A stretch of DNA of 64,000 bases from Acanthaster planci (lineage: Eukaryota > Echinodermata > Asteroidea > Valvatida > Acanthasteridae). The notes under the pieces were generated by a model. The model had not been told where the DNA came from. It saw nothing but the letters and a program-made list of their open reading frames with translations, and did no database searches. Of this stretch, positions 49,239 through 62,385 are shown piece by piece. The position numbers were made by a program, and so were the translations under genes. The DNA is taken from assembly GCF_001949145.1 (NCBI RefSeq), contig NW_019091480.1, positions 105,552-169,551 of the forward strand, written 5' to 3'. The first letter of the stretch is position 1. Every line of letters starts with the position of its first letter.

Positions 49239-52200
49239 TGGGAGCATTGAGAACCTGTATTTGTACATACATGTAAACCTACCAGGCATACCGCAAGGCT
49301 CCATCAACAAATACAATTGCCCATGGTCCAACTTGGTTGGAGTTTTATATTAAGTGTCTTTTTTTTTAAATACTTTATTTTGAGGAATATGTAGTCAAAG
49401 ATGTGTGGATTATTAGCACATTGGAAGCTTATTTTGAATTATTTGCCAACATTTTAAAAGTTATTCCTATTTTCTACCCATTTCTTTGTTGAGATGTGAA
49501 AGCCTAAACTAAGTACTTGTTATTGGCTGAAAAACTGCAGTGCACTGGACTGGCAAGTGTACATTTTTTTCATTCATGCTGCTTGGTTTGTTCATGAAAT
49601 TTATGACACTTAACTGTCAATCTTTTACCTTTGGCTAGATTTATCTATATGAGTCACTTAGCTTCCGTAATTGCCACACAAAGAGATCATGGAATTTTGC
49701 TTGTGTAGGTGATGTTGACCAAGAGCACAAAGAATAGATTGGAAATGCCACAGGTTGACTCCCTACTAGGCTACTAATGTGCATATTCCCTTCTTGAAGA
49801 GTTGAAATATTTTGCTTGATTCTGTTGATAAACGTCTTGTCAGTTTATCGTCACACGAGGTGTGGATACATGTAATAAGGAATAAAGTGGAAGTGGGGGG
49901 GGGGTTGGCAGAATGTTTTGAAATCATGATGGTTGATCATTATGAATGCATGATTGAATGACTTAGTTACTGAAACATCTGTTTGGTTAAAGAAGATAAT
50001 GTACATTTATGCCAGCCTAAATAAAGAGAAATCTATAATGGATCTATTTGCAATATCTTGGTATTAATAACAGGCCTATTTTACAGACCATTTAGTTTCA
50101 CATTTCCATTTACGTCACCTGTATGTAAAAAGGGTCATTCTGTCAATTTGGGGTCCAATTTCTTTTTGTCCCTTTCACATCTAATATATGTTTTTATAAG
50201 TTGAGAACACATTCTCTAATTTCAAAAAGTGATGAATTAATGCAAATTATTTGCCAAACAAATAGAAATAGTTGGAAATCAATCCCAGTGACATTTCCAT
50301 GTCACATTACACAGGTCAGGTGTAACAGGGATGCAAAATGTCACTTTTGGACCTGGAATTTACAGAATGATCCAAAACAAAATTAATAAGTAAATGGTTT
50401 ATTAAAAGAGTGAATGCAGAAAAGAGCATCGTTGCAGGGTTTACAGTGGTAAGCAAAATGTGATTCAATCTTACAAAAAAAGTTGAAGGCACCAGAGCCA
50501 CTTCAGAAATCATGCACAATGCAAGTTATGACAAACTGCACACAAATCCAACTTTCATCCAAAATGTTCATTTGTTCATCAGGATGTCAAACTGAGTGGA
50601 ATAAAAAATGAAGATCTCACTTTTGCCCTTTTGAAGTACATGTGGAACAAAATTACTGAAAAAGAAATCTCAAGACTTATTTTATCGGACCCTATCACAA
50701 GCTTCCATCAAAAGGCACGTTTTTACAGGTCTTTGTAAATTAGAATTTAACTGTGAACACTGGATTGCATGCAAGATGCCTTTGGTTGCAAATCAAGCCC
50801 CTAGCCTGACTCTAGAGTATATATACATGGTGTGCCTGCTAGTCTTGTGTAAATTATCGAAGTGTAAGAACGGCACATGTAAATGACCTAACTTCTAACA
50901 TCATGACCCTGTGTTATCATAATTATCTATTACAACAAAATTCCAAGTGCATGTAATGAATACTGTTGGTTTGAATGGGATAGTTCTTTTTCTGGCAATC
51001 CTTAAATATTTGCAGATAGTTTTCAAAATAAAGAAGTCAAAAATATGAAAAATTTTAAGACAAAATGCTTCTCTTTGGGTCAGTTGTGTTATATTCTTCC
51101 CTTAAAACGGCAAATAAGATTTGCTTTACAACTCTAATTAGGCCAAGTAAAAAATAAGTACATGTATGTTTAGCATTTGGATGCTTGAAAAGAAAGAGGC
51201 AGGGTTTTTATCTTTTATATAGGTTTTCAAGACGGCCATCATTCTTCCAACATTAGTTGCTTTTACTGTTCAAAGACATTGAAATGAAAAGTACATTGGA
51301 CAAGAGAACTGAAAACATTGACAGAGTCCAAAACGAAGGTGCTAACACATGGGCATGTGCGCAATATGCAGCCATAGCTGCAATTGATTTGATAAGATAC
51401 TGCAACTGTCCCATGCACAAAGTGACTTGGGTATGGCCAGATATCAACTCGCGTTTCATCTTTGGTTGAATTTGTTGAAATTTTTTACTTTTTTCCTAAG
51501 GCAAAAATAATTATTAAAAAAGAAAAACTCCATGCGGAGGAAATGCTGCAGACGGGGACGATAGACATGATTTTTTTTCATTTTACTTGGCCTTAATTTT
51601 GCTTTTGGAATGTTACATAGTTCAGGCGTGCATGAAAGTGGCCAGGAAAATATTGAATGTTCTGATGTCTCAACCACACCTGAGCCCAACAACATAGATT
51701 CAAGTAAATGTGTACTTGTTGGGATGAAGACAAAAATATGAACTTCCAAAACACGCTGACCAGGACAAAAGTTAGAAAAGGGAGACAATGGAATAGCAAT
51801 TCAAACAATTCCTGCATGTACATGTATGGGGTGAGGTGAGGTGGGATGGAGGATAGGGAAAAGGTAACACAAAACTCGGTACTCATAATCCAAGGTAAGC
51901 AGGATTTGTCATTGGCCACCCAAACTTCGTTAAACAAAAGGGGGAGATTGTTCCTTGTATTTATCATCACCTTGTAGCAACGATGGGGGGGTGACTTAAC
52001 AGTACCTTTTTTTGTTAAATATGTAGATCGGACAACAGATGTTTCTCACAGATGCAATATTTCTGAACTTCACACATTAATATATGTAAAGGGCAGGGCA
52101 TTTGTCATGCTTGTGAAAAAGGGGGCACTTGATGTGGGGGAAATTAAGGGGCACTTGTTACAAAATATAGGAGAGGTCGAACATGGTAGAAGTTCGTGAT

Positions 52201-55200
52201 GACAAGACATTATGGTAAAAGATGGACATGGAAACCATGGCAAAATTTGAACAGCAACACAGCAATATCAGAAGAAGGACAGACGGAATGTCAAATGGGA
52301 GGTCAACATGCAAAGGTTGGGATGGACAGACAATGTAAAAGTCAGAGAAGGGACAACCAAATGGCAAAGGTTTGGGTGTTAAGGACAAGATGGCAACAGC
52401 TGGAGATGGACGGAAAATGTGGCAAAGGTTTAAGATGGAAATAACCTGGCAAAAGTTGACAGAAAAAAATTCACAGCAAAAGTTTCAATTGGGAGGACAT
52501 CACTCCAGAAAGTTCAACATGGCACTAAATGGAAATGGAATTACAGGGCAAAAATTGGAAATGAAAGGGCATTGACGGCATGGAAAAGGTTGGAGATGGA
52601 CTGAACATGATCCAAAAAGTTGGAGAGGGTAGAACAAAACGGCAAATGTTTGAGCTGTAGGGACAACATAACAAAAGCTAGAGATGCACAGAAAATATGG
52701 CAAAACTGGAGATGGGCAGACAATACGGCAAAAGTTGGGGACCGAAGGAAATCACACATTCAGCATTATTTGGTAGTGTTCGTGCATGTACTTGTAGTTA
52801 TCAGATATTTTAGCATTTAGTGAATTATTCTTTGGCTTTTAGTACTGTAATACTGAAAAAATACAGAAATGGTTGACATTCTCACCATTTAAACACTTTA
52901 TTTCTTTAAGTTATGTTGGTATCACTCTCAAACATTACATGGATAAAGACAATAAATGGAAATTTGATTTCCTTTAGCGTCTATGCTTTTTACATGTAAA
53001 CTCCAGGGTACACCGAAGCAGAAAATTATAAAAAGGAAATTGTGACTTTTGTTTGTCAAGCAAAAAAACAAAAACAACCAAAAAACAAAAACGAAAAAGG
53101 AGCAATAACAAAAACAGTTGTACATCAGTAAAAGAACTTTTGCTTGGTGTTCTGTTAATCCATGAACCAGGAGCTGCTCTCCCCAATGGCATTTTTTCTC
53201 TGCTGTCGATAAGTAGTGTAAAAGGCTACCCTAATACTGATGGTGGGTAAAATGAATATCCACAAAGGTGGAATTCACATGACTCATAGAGAGAAAAATG
53301 CATTCAAAACCTATTTGACTCTAGTAATCCACACAATAAGCAAAGATATCACTTTATAAAAACACTCCTTAGTAAAACGTGGGAGATTGAATACAATATA
53401 TGGAATGTACCGTAATATACACGTACATGTACACATGAGCAGTTCATAACTGTAAACTTGCCTTAATTGTTTCAAATATGAAAAACAAACACTACACATG
53501 TACACGTACCAGAGTATGTACACAGTACAAATCCATGCAAATTATACACACACAGCCAGGTTCAAAAGTAATAACAAAAACAATGACATCCAAACATGTA
53601 TCTATGAAAAGACAGGCAATTGTGATTGAAGTATCTTTTTTATGGACGATGCACAGCTGATGAGTTTCTGATAAAAAGCTTCTGGTAAAGTGTACAAAAA
53701 TGGTGCCTTTATCAACCATTGCAGAAGTAAAATTCAGGTTTCCTGGTCATAACATAGATTTCAAAGAAAATCTACCCTGACATGCCTGAGCCAATTGTTT
53801 CCACACAAGCTTTCAATGCATGTGGAGATCAATATTCAATTTTAAAAAAAATTCACTCCATAATATTCAGTATTTCAAATTTTCTGACAAGCAAGCATTC
53901 ATGAAATGCAAGTTAAGGAAAATAATTTTTAAAATAATTTCCCTAAATTTTAATCTCAAAGAACCACTTAAAGGTGTTTTCCCCACTCTGGTTACTGAAG
54001 AGGTCAATATTGTAAGACACTGACACATAATGACAAAGCAACAAAGCAGCTTGTAGGCATTATTCAACAGTAGACCCCACATATTTGTATTTGATAACAG
54101 CATTTCAGCATAGTGCCCGTAACCTGAACTTTGGGATACAATCTTGACAAGCACAGATCGATATCATTTACAGCAACATGCTTACGATTTGGCTAAAGGG
54201 AAAGCTGTCTCAATGTAGGCTTATAAAATACGAAACACAGGACCCAGATTTTTGACGGGCATAACAGCTATTTTTTTTCTTTGGAGGCATACAAAATTAA
54301 TAGAAGGTATGCCATACACAACAGTCAATTTGGTTGTCGACACTCAAAATGGTCATCACACTGTTTTCACAAAAATATTTAAATTGCTGGCATTTCACAA
54401 GGTTATTTTTCACTTTCAATGCACAGTAATACATGAGAAGACTCTGCATCTGGAAGTTGTTACTGTTTAGAGTGAAAACAAATCATCAAATACATGTATG
54501 TACTCTATCGCGTGGACTGAGTTCATAGTTTTGCCGCCTTGCCTTCGGACATGATCATGAAAATCACTTGTTTTTCAACATGAAACACATTCTTTATTTT
54601 CCTCAACATCAAAGCTTTCAGAAAATGCTTTTATATACCAAGTTTCATTGTCTCATTCATGTATGGGGGTCATTTCTGACAGAAAAATTGTTAATAACTT
54701 TGAAAATTGTACCACTATCCCAAAGAAGTTAAATTTTGCTCAATAACTTACATGTAGACTAAAACTGCATTTGGACCTCCGATCAACATGACTGTGTGCC
54801 CGAGACTCTTCATTGATCAACTTGTTGGATCATTTGAAATTTTGCATAAACAACATAAAGAGCGTCGGTAGGGGTCCCAAACAAAATAGATGTAAAGATG
54901 GATCACAAACAACCAAAACAATGTTTAAAATTGTGAATTTGGTGCACAAATACATCAGAAAAACTGATCATAAAGGCTTTTTTGCCTGGTTACAGATATA
55001 AATTTCAGAGAGGTCACTTCACTGGACTCCGTACTTTTTGCTCAATTTCCAAGCAACCACTATGGAGAATACTATACATGTTAAAACTGAGATAGAGGAA
55101 GAAGCAATTAGTTTTGGGACATGCCATGACATTCATGACATTGAATTTTTCAGGCTTTGTGTTATTCAATTTTATGCCCAGCAAAACTGGCAACCTCCCG

Positions 55201-55655
55201 GTGGCAAAACTTGTGTACAATCTCGATTGCTCTTTACAAATTGACCAAAAACCTACAAATTAACCATCAACCACAGATTGGAAAAGGAAAAATAAATGAC
55301 TGACAGTATTAATGACCAGAAACACTGTTTCACTATAAGCTCTACACATATGTAATCGTGTTATAATTAAGATGTCAAATTTTGTCAACAAAGAAAATTT
55401 AATTGCAGTCGAACCTCGTTAATTAGAACACCATTACTACATTTTCTAATATCAAGGAGTTTTAGGTTGCGATGCTTTAGTCTTCATTCCTTATAATACA
55501 TGATTCCTGTTATTTTACGGTAATCTGCAAAGTCCCACAGACTTCTTATTAATTAGGGTTGAATGTTAATTGTGTCAACTTGTTACACATTCTATTTCAG
55601 CATCAAGTGTCACCAATTCAATAAATAAATTTCAATTAATAAAATGACTGAGATC
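49239..55655. other. Region between convergent genes; 3' UTR and no further gene
   Basis: The first ~800 bases are probably 3' UTR of the macro gene; AATAAA occurs at about 49,881 and 50,021. Leftwards from 55,655 should be the 3' UTR of the FLASH-like gene. The rest is AT-rich with short frames only, apart from the degenerate repeat at 52.2-52.7 kb. Confidence 0.55.
52190..52745. repeat. Degenerate tandem repeat, unit about 30-35 bp
   Basis: The stretch is built from recurring variants of ggacaayatggcaaaagttg followed by ggagatgga, at irregular spacing of about 30-35 bases, perhaps fifteen units. Low stop content on the plus strand and continuous frames on the minus strand are consequences of the repetition. 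Divergence between units suggests an old array. Confidence 0.65.
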
Positions 55656-58600
55656 TTATCTCTTATGATCTTTTCTCCTTTTGTCTCTGTGGTTTTCTTT
55701 CACTGACACCTTTTCTCTTTCAGACTTCCTTGCACTTCTTTCATGTTGATCAGTGTCATACCTGCTACCATTGTGTGTTTTACTGCTGTGTCTAATGCTA
55801 GATCTTTCATCCCTCTCAACAAGTCTACTTTCTCTGAGCCTCTTATCGGTGACCAGAGCACATTTTGCTTTGTGCACTGTACTCTGTACCTTCTTGTCAC
55901 AGCGCCTTTTCTCTTTTGGCTCCAATCTGTTCCTTTTCACTGAATGTGAATCATGTGACCTACAGGTATCCCTCCTGGTCTTACTTCCAGCATAACTTGA
56001 ATGTTTTCGTTCATCTTGAGCTCTTAGTCTGTCTTCCAAGATCCTCATCTTCTTCTTGAAGAACTCTGCTCTATCATGATCTTCTCCATGCCTGTCTCTG
56101 CTGTGTTTGGTTGAGGAATGCCTGTCTTTGTGACTTGATGGCTGCTTTTCTCTGGATCTGTGTCTTTTCCTCTCTTTAGATTGAGATTTATTTCTTGATG
56201 ATCTGGGTCTTGCTGGTTTTGACTGCCTGTCCTTACAGTCAGATTTCCATGTTGATGCTTTTAACTGAACAGCTTCTTCAGAATCAGAATTGCTGATTAT
56301 TTCCCCATCTGATAAGCTTGGTAATTCTGACGGTGCTTCATGTCTGTCTTTATAAGCTGTTTCACTGCAAGTATCCTGGTCACTTTGGTAATCCTGACCA
56401 CTCTCCTCCGAGTCTCTTTGAGTATCAGCATTTTCATCACAGTTATCCTCATCATCCAGGTTGCTATAGCAACTGCTCCCTGAATCTCCCAACAGACTAT
56501 CATGAGCAGGGGAGGCACTGCAACTTAGAGCATCAAAGTTGGGTAGATTAATGGATATCTCAGCCACACTGTCTGATTCAGGAAGACAATGCTGACTTGG
56601 AGAGCATTTAGTTGAACGCTTTGGGGTTACATCAGAACTTAGAGGTTCCTTACTAATGTTGGGATCTGGAAGTTTTGGCTCAATAACTGAAGAGTGAAAA
56701 GAAACACGTTCGGTGAGTCTTTCATTGGATGCAGTTGAAGATGCATCAGCAGATAGTCGACTGCATTCCGTTTCCTGATCACCAACATCCATTTCAAAAC
56801 CTAAATCATCTTTGGATTGAGATACCCTTGTGGGTACTTTATTGCCATCATCTGTGGGTGGTAATTCTTTCCTTATTTGTTTCCCCTGAAGGATATTGCA
56901 ACTACCCACCAAATCTGTTGGCACTTCCTCTGTATCATGAGATTGCACAACCATTTCAGTTTCACACTGAGCACAGCTACTGGGACTTGAACTTGGTAGG
57001 ACTCCAAACTGAATGTTTAACTGAGCACTAGCAGGAACGGAGGGACCAGCATCTTGGCTGTTATTTTCAACATAGCTACTACATGTAGAACCCCGCTTTG
57101 GGGAACCAGAATCCGATGAGTTGCCTGCTTTCATTAGTTGCTTGCATGTCACTTGTTCATCATTCACATGGTTTGGAGATACATCTATATGTACTTCAGC
57201 CAAGTCCCTCTGATGAAGAATGTTCTGCTCTGAACCAAGTCCAGAACTAGGTTGAGAATTAAAATTTATCCTCTCATTGCTGTCTGTTAGCAAGATGCTA
57301 TGCCTACCCAAAGCATTCGGAACAGTCTTAGAGAATGTGCCTTGGTTGCTTTCATTTTCCATTGCATCCAAAGATTGCTGCAAATCACCAACAAAACACC
57401 CTTGAAAAGAACGCGGCATTAAACCTTCTGTGATTTGGAATGAAGTCTGTCCTTCCCTACTGCTTTCTACATCATCACTTTCAAGAAAACTATTGCTTCC
57501 AAAAACTTCTAGTATTCTTTCAGAAAAACTATCACTAGTGTTTGCTGTTTTAGACAGTGCTGACTTTAAACAACCACCTAATGCTTTCCCTGTTGAAGAA
57601 TCTCGAAACTTTGAACTTGATTCAGCTTGCACAATTGCATCACAAACAGTGGAGTCTGACTGGCTTGGTTCCAATTTTTCATCTCCAGCATGTTCCTGCA
57701 ACTGACTGTCAGAGAAATCTATAATCAAATTATCACTAGTCTGGACTGCCAAATCATCCTCCGAGGTGACAGTTTGTTCTAATTCAAGTCTTAGTTTACT
57801 ACTCTCTTCCTTATGACAACGCTGAAGGTTCTTATCTTGACAACTGGCACTAAGGGAAATGGTGGCCGAGAAAGATACAGATGAGGTTGATGTTGATTCA
57901 GAGTCAGCAACTGATTCTCTATCATCTTGGCTTGCTGGTGCACAGATCAAAACAGTTTCATGTTCAGAGGAGTAGCCACAACTTTCAGGGTCTGGCTGTC
58001 TCAAGGATGACAATCCCTCAACCTTGACTGGACTTTTATTGGAAGTATTAGCATCTTTCAAGATTGCCTGTGATCCCTGCACAAGTAAACTTGCGTTGTC
58101 TTGATTCTCAGGTATTTCTCCAAACTTGTTATAATTCAGAACATCAGCTTGCTTTCCTCCATCTCCGGGGATGATAGCACAGTGACTTGCATTTTTATCT
58201 GATCCAGTCATCAACTTTTTCTTACTTTTGCTTTTCCAGTCAATGTCTGGTACTGTTGGCATTGAGCTTTCAATGTTCTCAGGAAGATCCGTCTCACAGG
58301 GCTTCTTACTCACATTAATTTGTGCAGTGCTTGACAACTTCAAATCTGTGGGTGGGAATAAAGTGCAAACTTCATGTCTCTTTTCACTTGTAAAGCCTTG
58401 TTTCAATCCACTTTCATCCTCAATATCACTCTCAAGCACCTCTCCTTCTTCTAACTCTTCCTGTTCTTTTTTGCTACTTGTATGTTTGGAGCAATTATCC
58501 CTACTACCAGCCACTCTTTTGCTCTTGTGTTTACTGGAGCTGTGTCGTTTCCTGTCCTTGTGCTTCCTGGTATCATCTGTCTGATTTTGGTTGTGTTTCT

Positions 58601-61600
58601 TTGGAGTACTGTGTATTCGATACAACGTTTCTTTGGCTCGTTTCAGTGACTTGTTTTTACGATCTGACTGGTGTCTCTTGCGTGTGCAATCCCTCTTGTC
58701 TTCCACACTTGCTGTCTCACTTTTCTGATGACTGGAAGTCTTTGACCTGTGTCTCTTCTTCTTACTCTCTCCTGTTGACGCCTTCTTATCAGGGCTGGCA
58801 CCAATGTCGTGTATTTGCAATCTTCGCCTATCAGAGCACTTTCTGTAATGTTTATCATTGGATTCTACTGTTGATTCTGCTTTGTGTTTCTTCTGAGGTG
58901 CTTTATCACAAGACTGGTATTGATGGCCAGAATCCAGATGACTAGAGTCTTGTCCCTCTGAACTATGCCTTCTTTTTCTCCTGCTACATCGAGAAGATAT
59001 AGCTTTTGCTCTTGAGTGTTCGCTTAATGGCTCATGCTTTGAGCTATGACTGGACTTACGATGAACCCTCTCTCTATTGCTGGCATATTTTGAAGGACTT
59101 GATCTATCATTTGACCTTTTTGAATGGGTATTTCTACGGAGAGTACCTTCTAGTTCTGAAGATGTACCATTTTCACTTTCTTCTATACTCAACCCAGGAT
59201 GGTCGTGACTACTAGATGTACTTGGTATCTTAGGTATTCTGTAGTTACTTAAAGACTGCCTGTTTAGGACTATCTCTGAATACATGCTACTGTTATATTT
59301 ACTACACATCCCATTGTCTTTGCTTTTACTATCTGAGTTTGTGCTAAACTTATCACTGTCTTTGGCAAGGTCCTTCTGCACAGCAAGCTGTTCTTCATGG
59401 CAGTTTTCATAATTGTCTTTCATCTTCCTGCAAATATTCTCTTTGGAATCTCCGGTTGTGGTTGTTTCATTTCTTGGCAGATCATATCTCTTTCCCCTGC
59501 TGGAGGTAGTAATTCCTTCTTCTTTTTCTGGATCAGAAGGCTTCCTTGTGCCACCGCTCTTACCTGAAGGTCCATCTTGCCTGTGTGGGGACTCCTCCCT
59601 GCTGGCTTTCTGCTCAACACCACTGGCGTGTCTACGATAGGTTTCGGTGTTTTTCCTGAGGTCACGCAGCCTGTCGTTTATGGAAACTTTGTAATCTCTC
59701 TGCTGCCAATGTCTGGGCCTACCGCTTAAAACAAACAAGAATAAAAAACCTTTTATAGCAACACATACACATGTATATTCTTCGACAAATGCAAATCTTT
59801 TGTGAAAAGCTCAGTAAAATAAAAATTTGTGAAACAAGGGTCTCATCTGGTAGTTACAAACTGAAATGAAGGCCAAGAATTGTGCTTAGAGCTTACCTCA
59901 TCAAATTTTATTTTGAATGACGAAAAAATTATGACAAAATGAAATAACAGATTAGTAAACAAATGTAAATACATGTAAAAGATAGAATAACGCAATACCC
60001 ACTTCCATCCCCAATAGGCTTGGACAGTACATGTATTTCCATATTATCAAATAGTGGCAATTTTTAAGCGATACTGAAAAAATACCAACTGGTGGTCTAC
60101 AAACACCTAAATACTGGCAAATCCTGTATGGAATTTCAATACCATGGTATTCTTGCTTTGAAAATAAAGGAAAACCACCATATTGTCGTGTTTCACTCCA
60201 CCTTTGTGGTACAAGTCATCCAGTGTCAACCAGTATCTGCATTGTCACTTGGACTTTGTAACATGAAAGTTAAACAACCCCCAACCCACCAGCCAAATGC
60301 CTTTAAAGTTTAACCCTCGTCATTGTGTTTTTGGGTTTGGTGTACATGAAGCTTTTAGAGTCTGACTGGCATGCCCAGTGAATGTCACTGCTTATCTCTG
60401 TTGCTTTTGATGACGCACACTCAATACCCCGCTTCAAAGAATATCACGATAGTAGCGTATATTGCATTATTTTTATCACAAATATTGCAGTATTAAAAAA
60501 TAAAATACTTTCCAAGGATACCCCAAAATATAATTCAATCTACTGAAATTTCCAGAAGGCAAACTTGATGCAAAGAACGTGTATAATCAGTGACAGACAC
60601 TTTGGCCAATTCAACGCGCAAGAACTCTTGGCAACTTCAAACCTGTTTGCCAGTTCTTCCAGCTGCCTGTCTTTTCTTCTAAGCTCTGCTTTTGCTGTCT
60701 TAAATAACTCAGAGATGTTTGTCTTCAGAATCTTGTTCTCCTGGACTATGGCTGCATTCTGTAAAATTGGATTAGAATGTACCTGTACATGTAGATGTAG
60801 AAATATCACCACACTGGGTATGAATGTATGTTTAAATCCCACATTTAAACTGATCAACTTCTGCTTCTGCTTCTTGTTACTGCGAAAACATCCTAAAGAG
60901 GCTTTTGTGTCTGTTGTCTTACCTTTTCTGAAGCAGAGTTTGTGCCTAAAATGGCATTTTTTAGTACTACACATGAGTAATGTATAACATACATGTACAT
61001 GTATCTAAACAACCAACTGCAATGCTATTTTTCCTGTCACTGGCAATATGCTGTCTGTTTTGGAGCAACGATCAAACATCACTAATAACTTAGGAAACAA
61101 ATAACAAAGAAATCAAACATAAAAGACCTTGTAAAAGCCAACTCAGTATACTAACACACATCAGACGCACACAGACGTGGAATTAGCAACAGTAAAACTG
61201 CATGTACATGTATGCCCTTTACATGGACCTCGTTCTTAAACCACAGACACGTAAATGTGATCCAGCAAAACTCAAGTTAAGCTCCAGGAAACTGACCATT
61301 AACACAGAGACTCTCTTGATTAAGCCAGCGAGATGAAGTGAATTTACCTGTGTTTGCAGACACTGCAGCTGGTGCATGAGCTCCTTCACCTTGGCTTCAT
61401 TTTCAGCATTGTTTTTCTCCAACTGTGATGGAAGAAAAAGGCATTTAAAAGTGATATGCAAGTAATCTACAGGATTCACAAGTCTGGTAACAAGTACCAA
61501 ACATTTCTTTTAAAGGTTTAACAGACAGGCACATATTTAACCTCATTTCTATCACAAAGTGTGACTTGATCCCATGACATGAGTCTAAGTACTTTTCTAC

Positions 61601-62193
61601 AAGTGATATTTGTAACGTACAAAAATAGGCCTGTCACTGTAAACTTAGGTGACTTTAACGATGATAAAAGGTGAACCATGGCTCACATGTACTGTGCATG
61701 ATGAATGGGAAGATACCTGCATTAATTTGGCCAAGTTGGATCTGGAAATATTGATCTTATAGCTTACAATTATTGTACAGTATGCACATCTTTGACTGCC
61801 TGCAGTACCGGTACCTGCTGCTGCACTGGATTTCAGCCAAACACCCGATTCTGGCAAATTTGGTGGTTGAGTGGTTGAAACCTCTGCACTACTCAGCAGG
61901 AAGTTGTGGGTTCAAATCCAATCTGAGCAAGTTTGTGATTTTTTTGCAGCTCTCAAACCATGAGTTTACAATGTGAATGTACATGTACACATGTACATCA
62001 GTGTAAGGGCAAAACCTAGTATATAATGAAGGATGTTTTTCAGTATTTCTAAATTGCTTCTATTCCATGAGAGGAAAAAGAAACATAAATGTACCTGTTC
62101 AACAGATGCTTGGACGCTACCAGTTTCCTGTTGTTCAAGAAGTAGGTCACTATAGATGTCAAAAGTTGAAAGATTACTTGTCTCATCTTCCAT
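55656..62193 (-). CDS. CASP8AP2-like: FLASH/CASP8AP2-like protein, 4 coding exons, 1452 aa
   Basis: Coding exons 62,193-62,095, 61,422-61,348, 60,758-60,643 and 59,724-55,656; the 4,359-nt frame is open across GT-AG introns. Residues 11-20 (FDIYSDLLLE) match the LDLYEEILTE motif of human FLASH. A coiled coil from about 34 to 95 carries ENKILKTNISELFKTAKAEL and RRKDRQLEELAN, matching the FLASH segment that contacts the U7 snRNP protein Lsm11. The remaining ~1355 residues, mostly from one 4-kb exon, are Ser/Arg/Lys/Asp-rich and low complexity. They include acidic patches such as EELEEGEVLESDIEDE and SLSDGEIISNSDSEE and an RS-like basic end. FLASH organises the histone locus body and replication-dependent histone pre-mRNA 3' cleavage. 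The human protein is about 1980 residues with a C-terminal SANT/Myb-like NPAT-binding domain; here the frame ends in the basic region and no such domain was seen. The donor after exon 3 (gtttga) is weak but frame-consistent. Confidence 0.88.
61850..61935 (+). repeat. tRNA-like relic or SINE head in a FLASH intron
   Basis: An RNA polymerase III A-box-like tggttgagtgg (61,864-61,874) and B-box-like ggttcaaatcc (61,909-61,919) lie 34 bases apart, as in tRNA-derived sequences with a Ser/Leu-type D arm. The flanks do not form an acceptor stem, so this is not a functional tRNA. A decayed tRNA pseudogene or the head of a SINE fits. It is antisense to the FLASH-like gene, in its first coding intron. 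Confidence 0.45.
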
Positions 62194-62308
62194 TGTCCTA
62201 CACTGAAAGGCAGCACAAAAATAAATGATAAAGAATTTTTCCAACACTTCACAGGATTTAGTTCACAACTAAGCATGGTATGCTTTCTTGTTTAAGCCTA
62301 ATTCTTAC

Positions 62309-62385
62309 AGGAAAGTACATGTAAACCATCTCCTCAAAAGATGTTGCATAAATGCCGCGTCTCCATTTCCAGCAGAAGTCAGTCA
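62309..62385 (-). other. Candidate 5' exon of the FLASH-like gene
   Basis: On the minus strand a pyrimidine-rich tract ending ttttcag precedes 62,385, and a good donor (gtaagaat) follows 62,309. The 77-nt segment would splice to the acceptor at 62,203 just ahead of the FLASH ATG. It has an open frame continuous with the start codon but no suitable own start, so it is most simply a non-coding 5' exon. Confidence 0.35.

Noticed and set aside
57430-58945. Plus-strand frames of 90-155 codons opposite the FLASH large exon
   Set aside because: They are antisense shadows of a low-complexity Ser-rich coding sequence, with no splice or domain support.
61715-61739. A 25-nt AG...GT segment between the first two coding exons of the FLASH-like gene
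   Set aside because: Including it breaks the reading frame, while direct joining of the flanking exons gives an uninterrupted match to FLASH.
61857-61935. Functional tRNA gene
   Set aside because: Boxes A and B are present, but the flanks do not pair as an acceptor stem.
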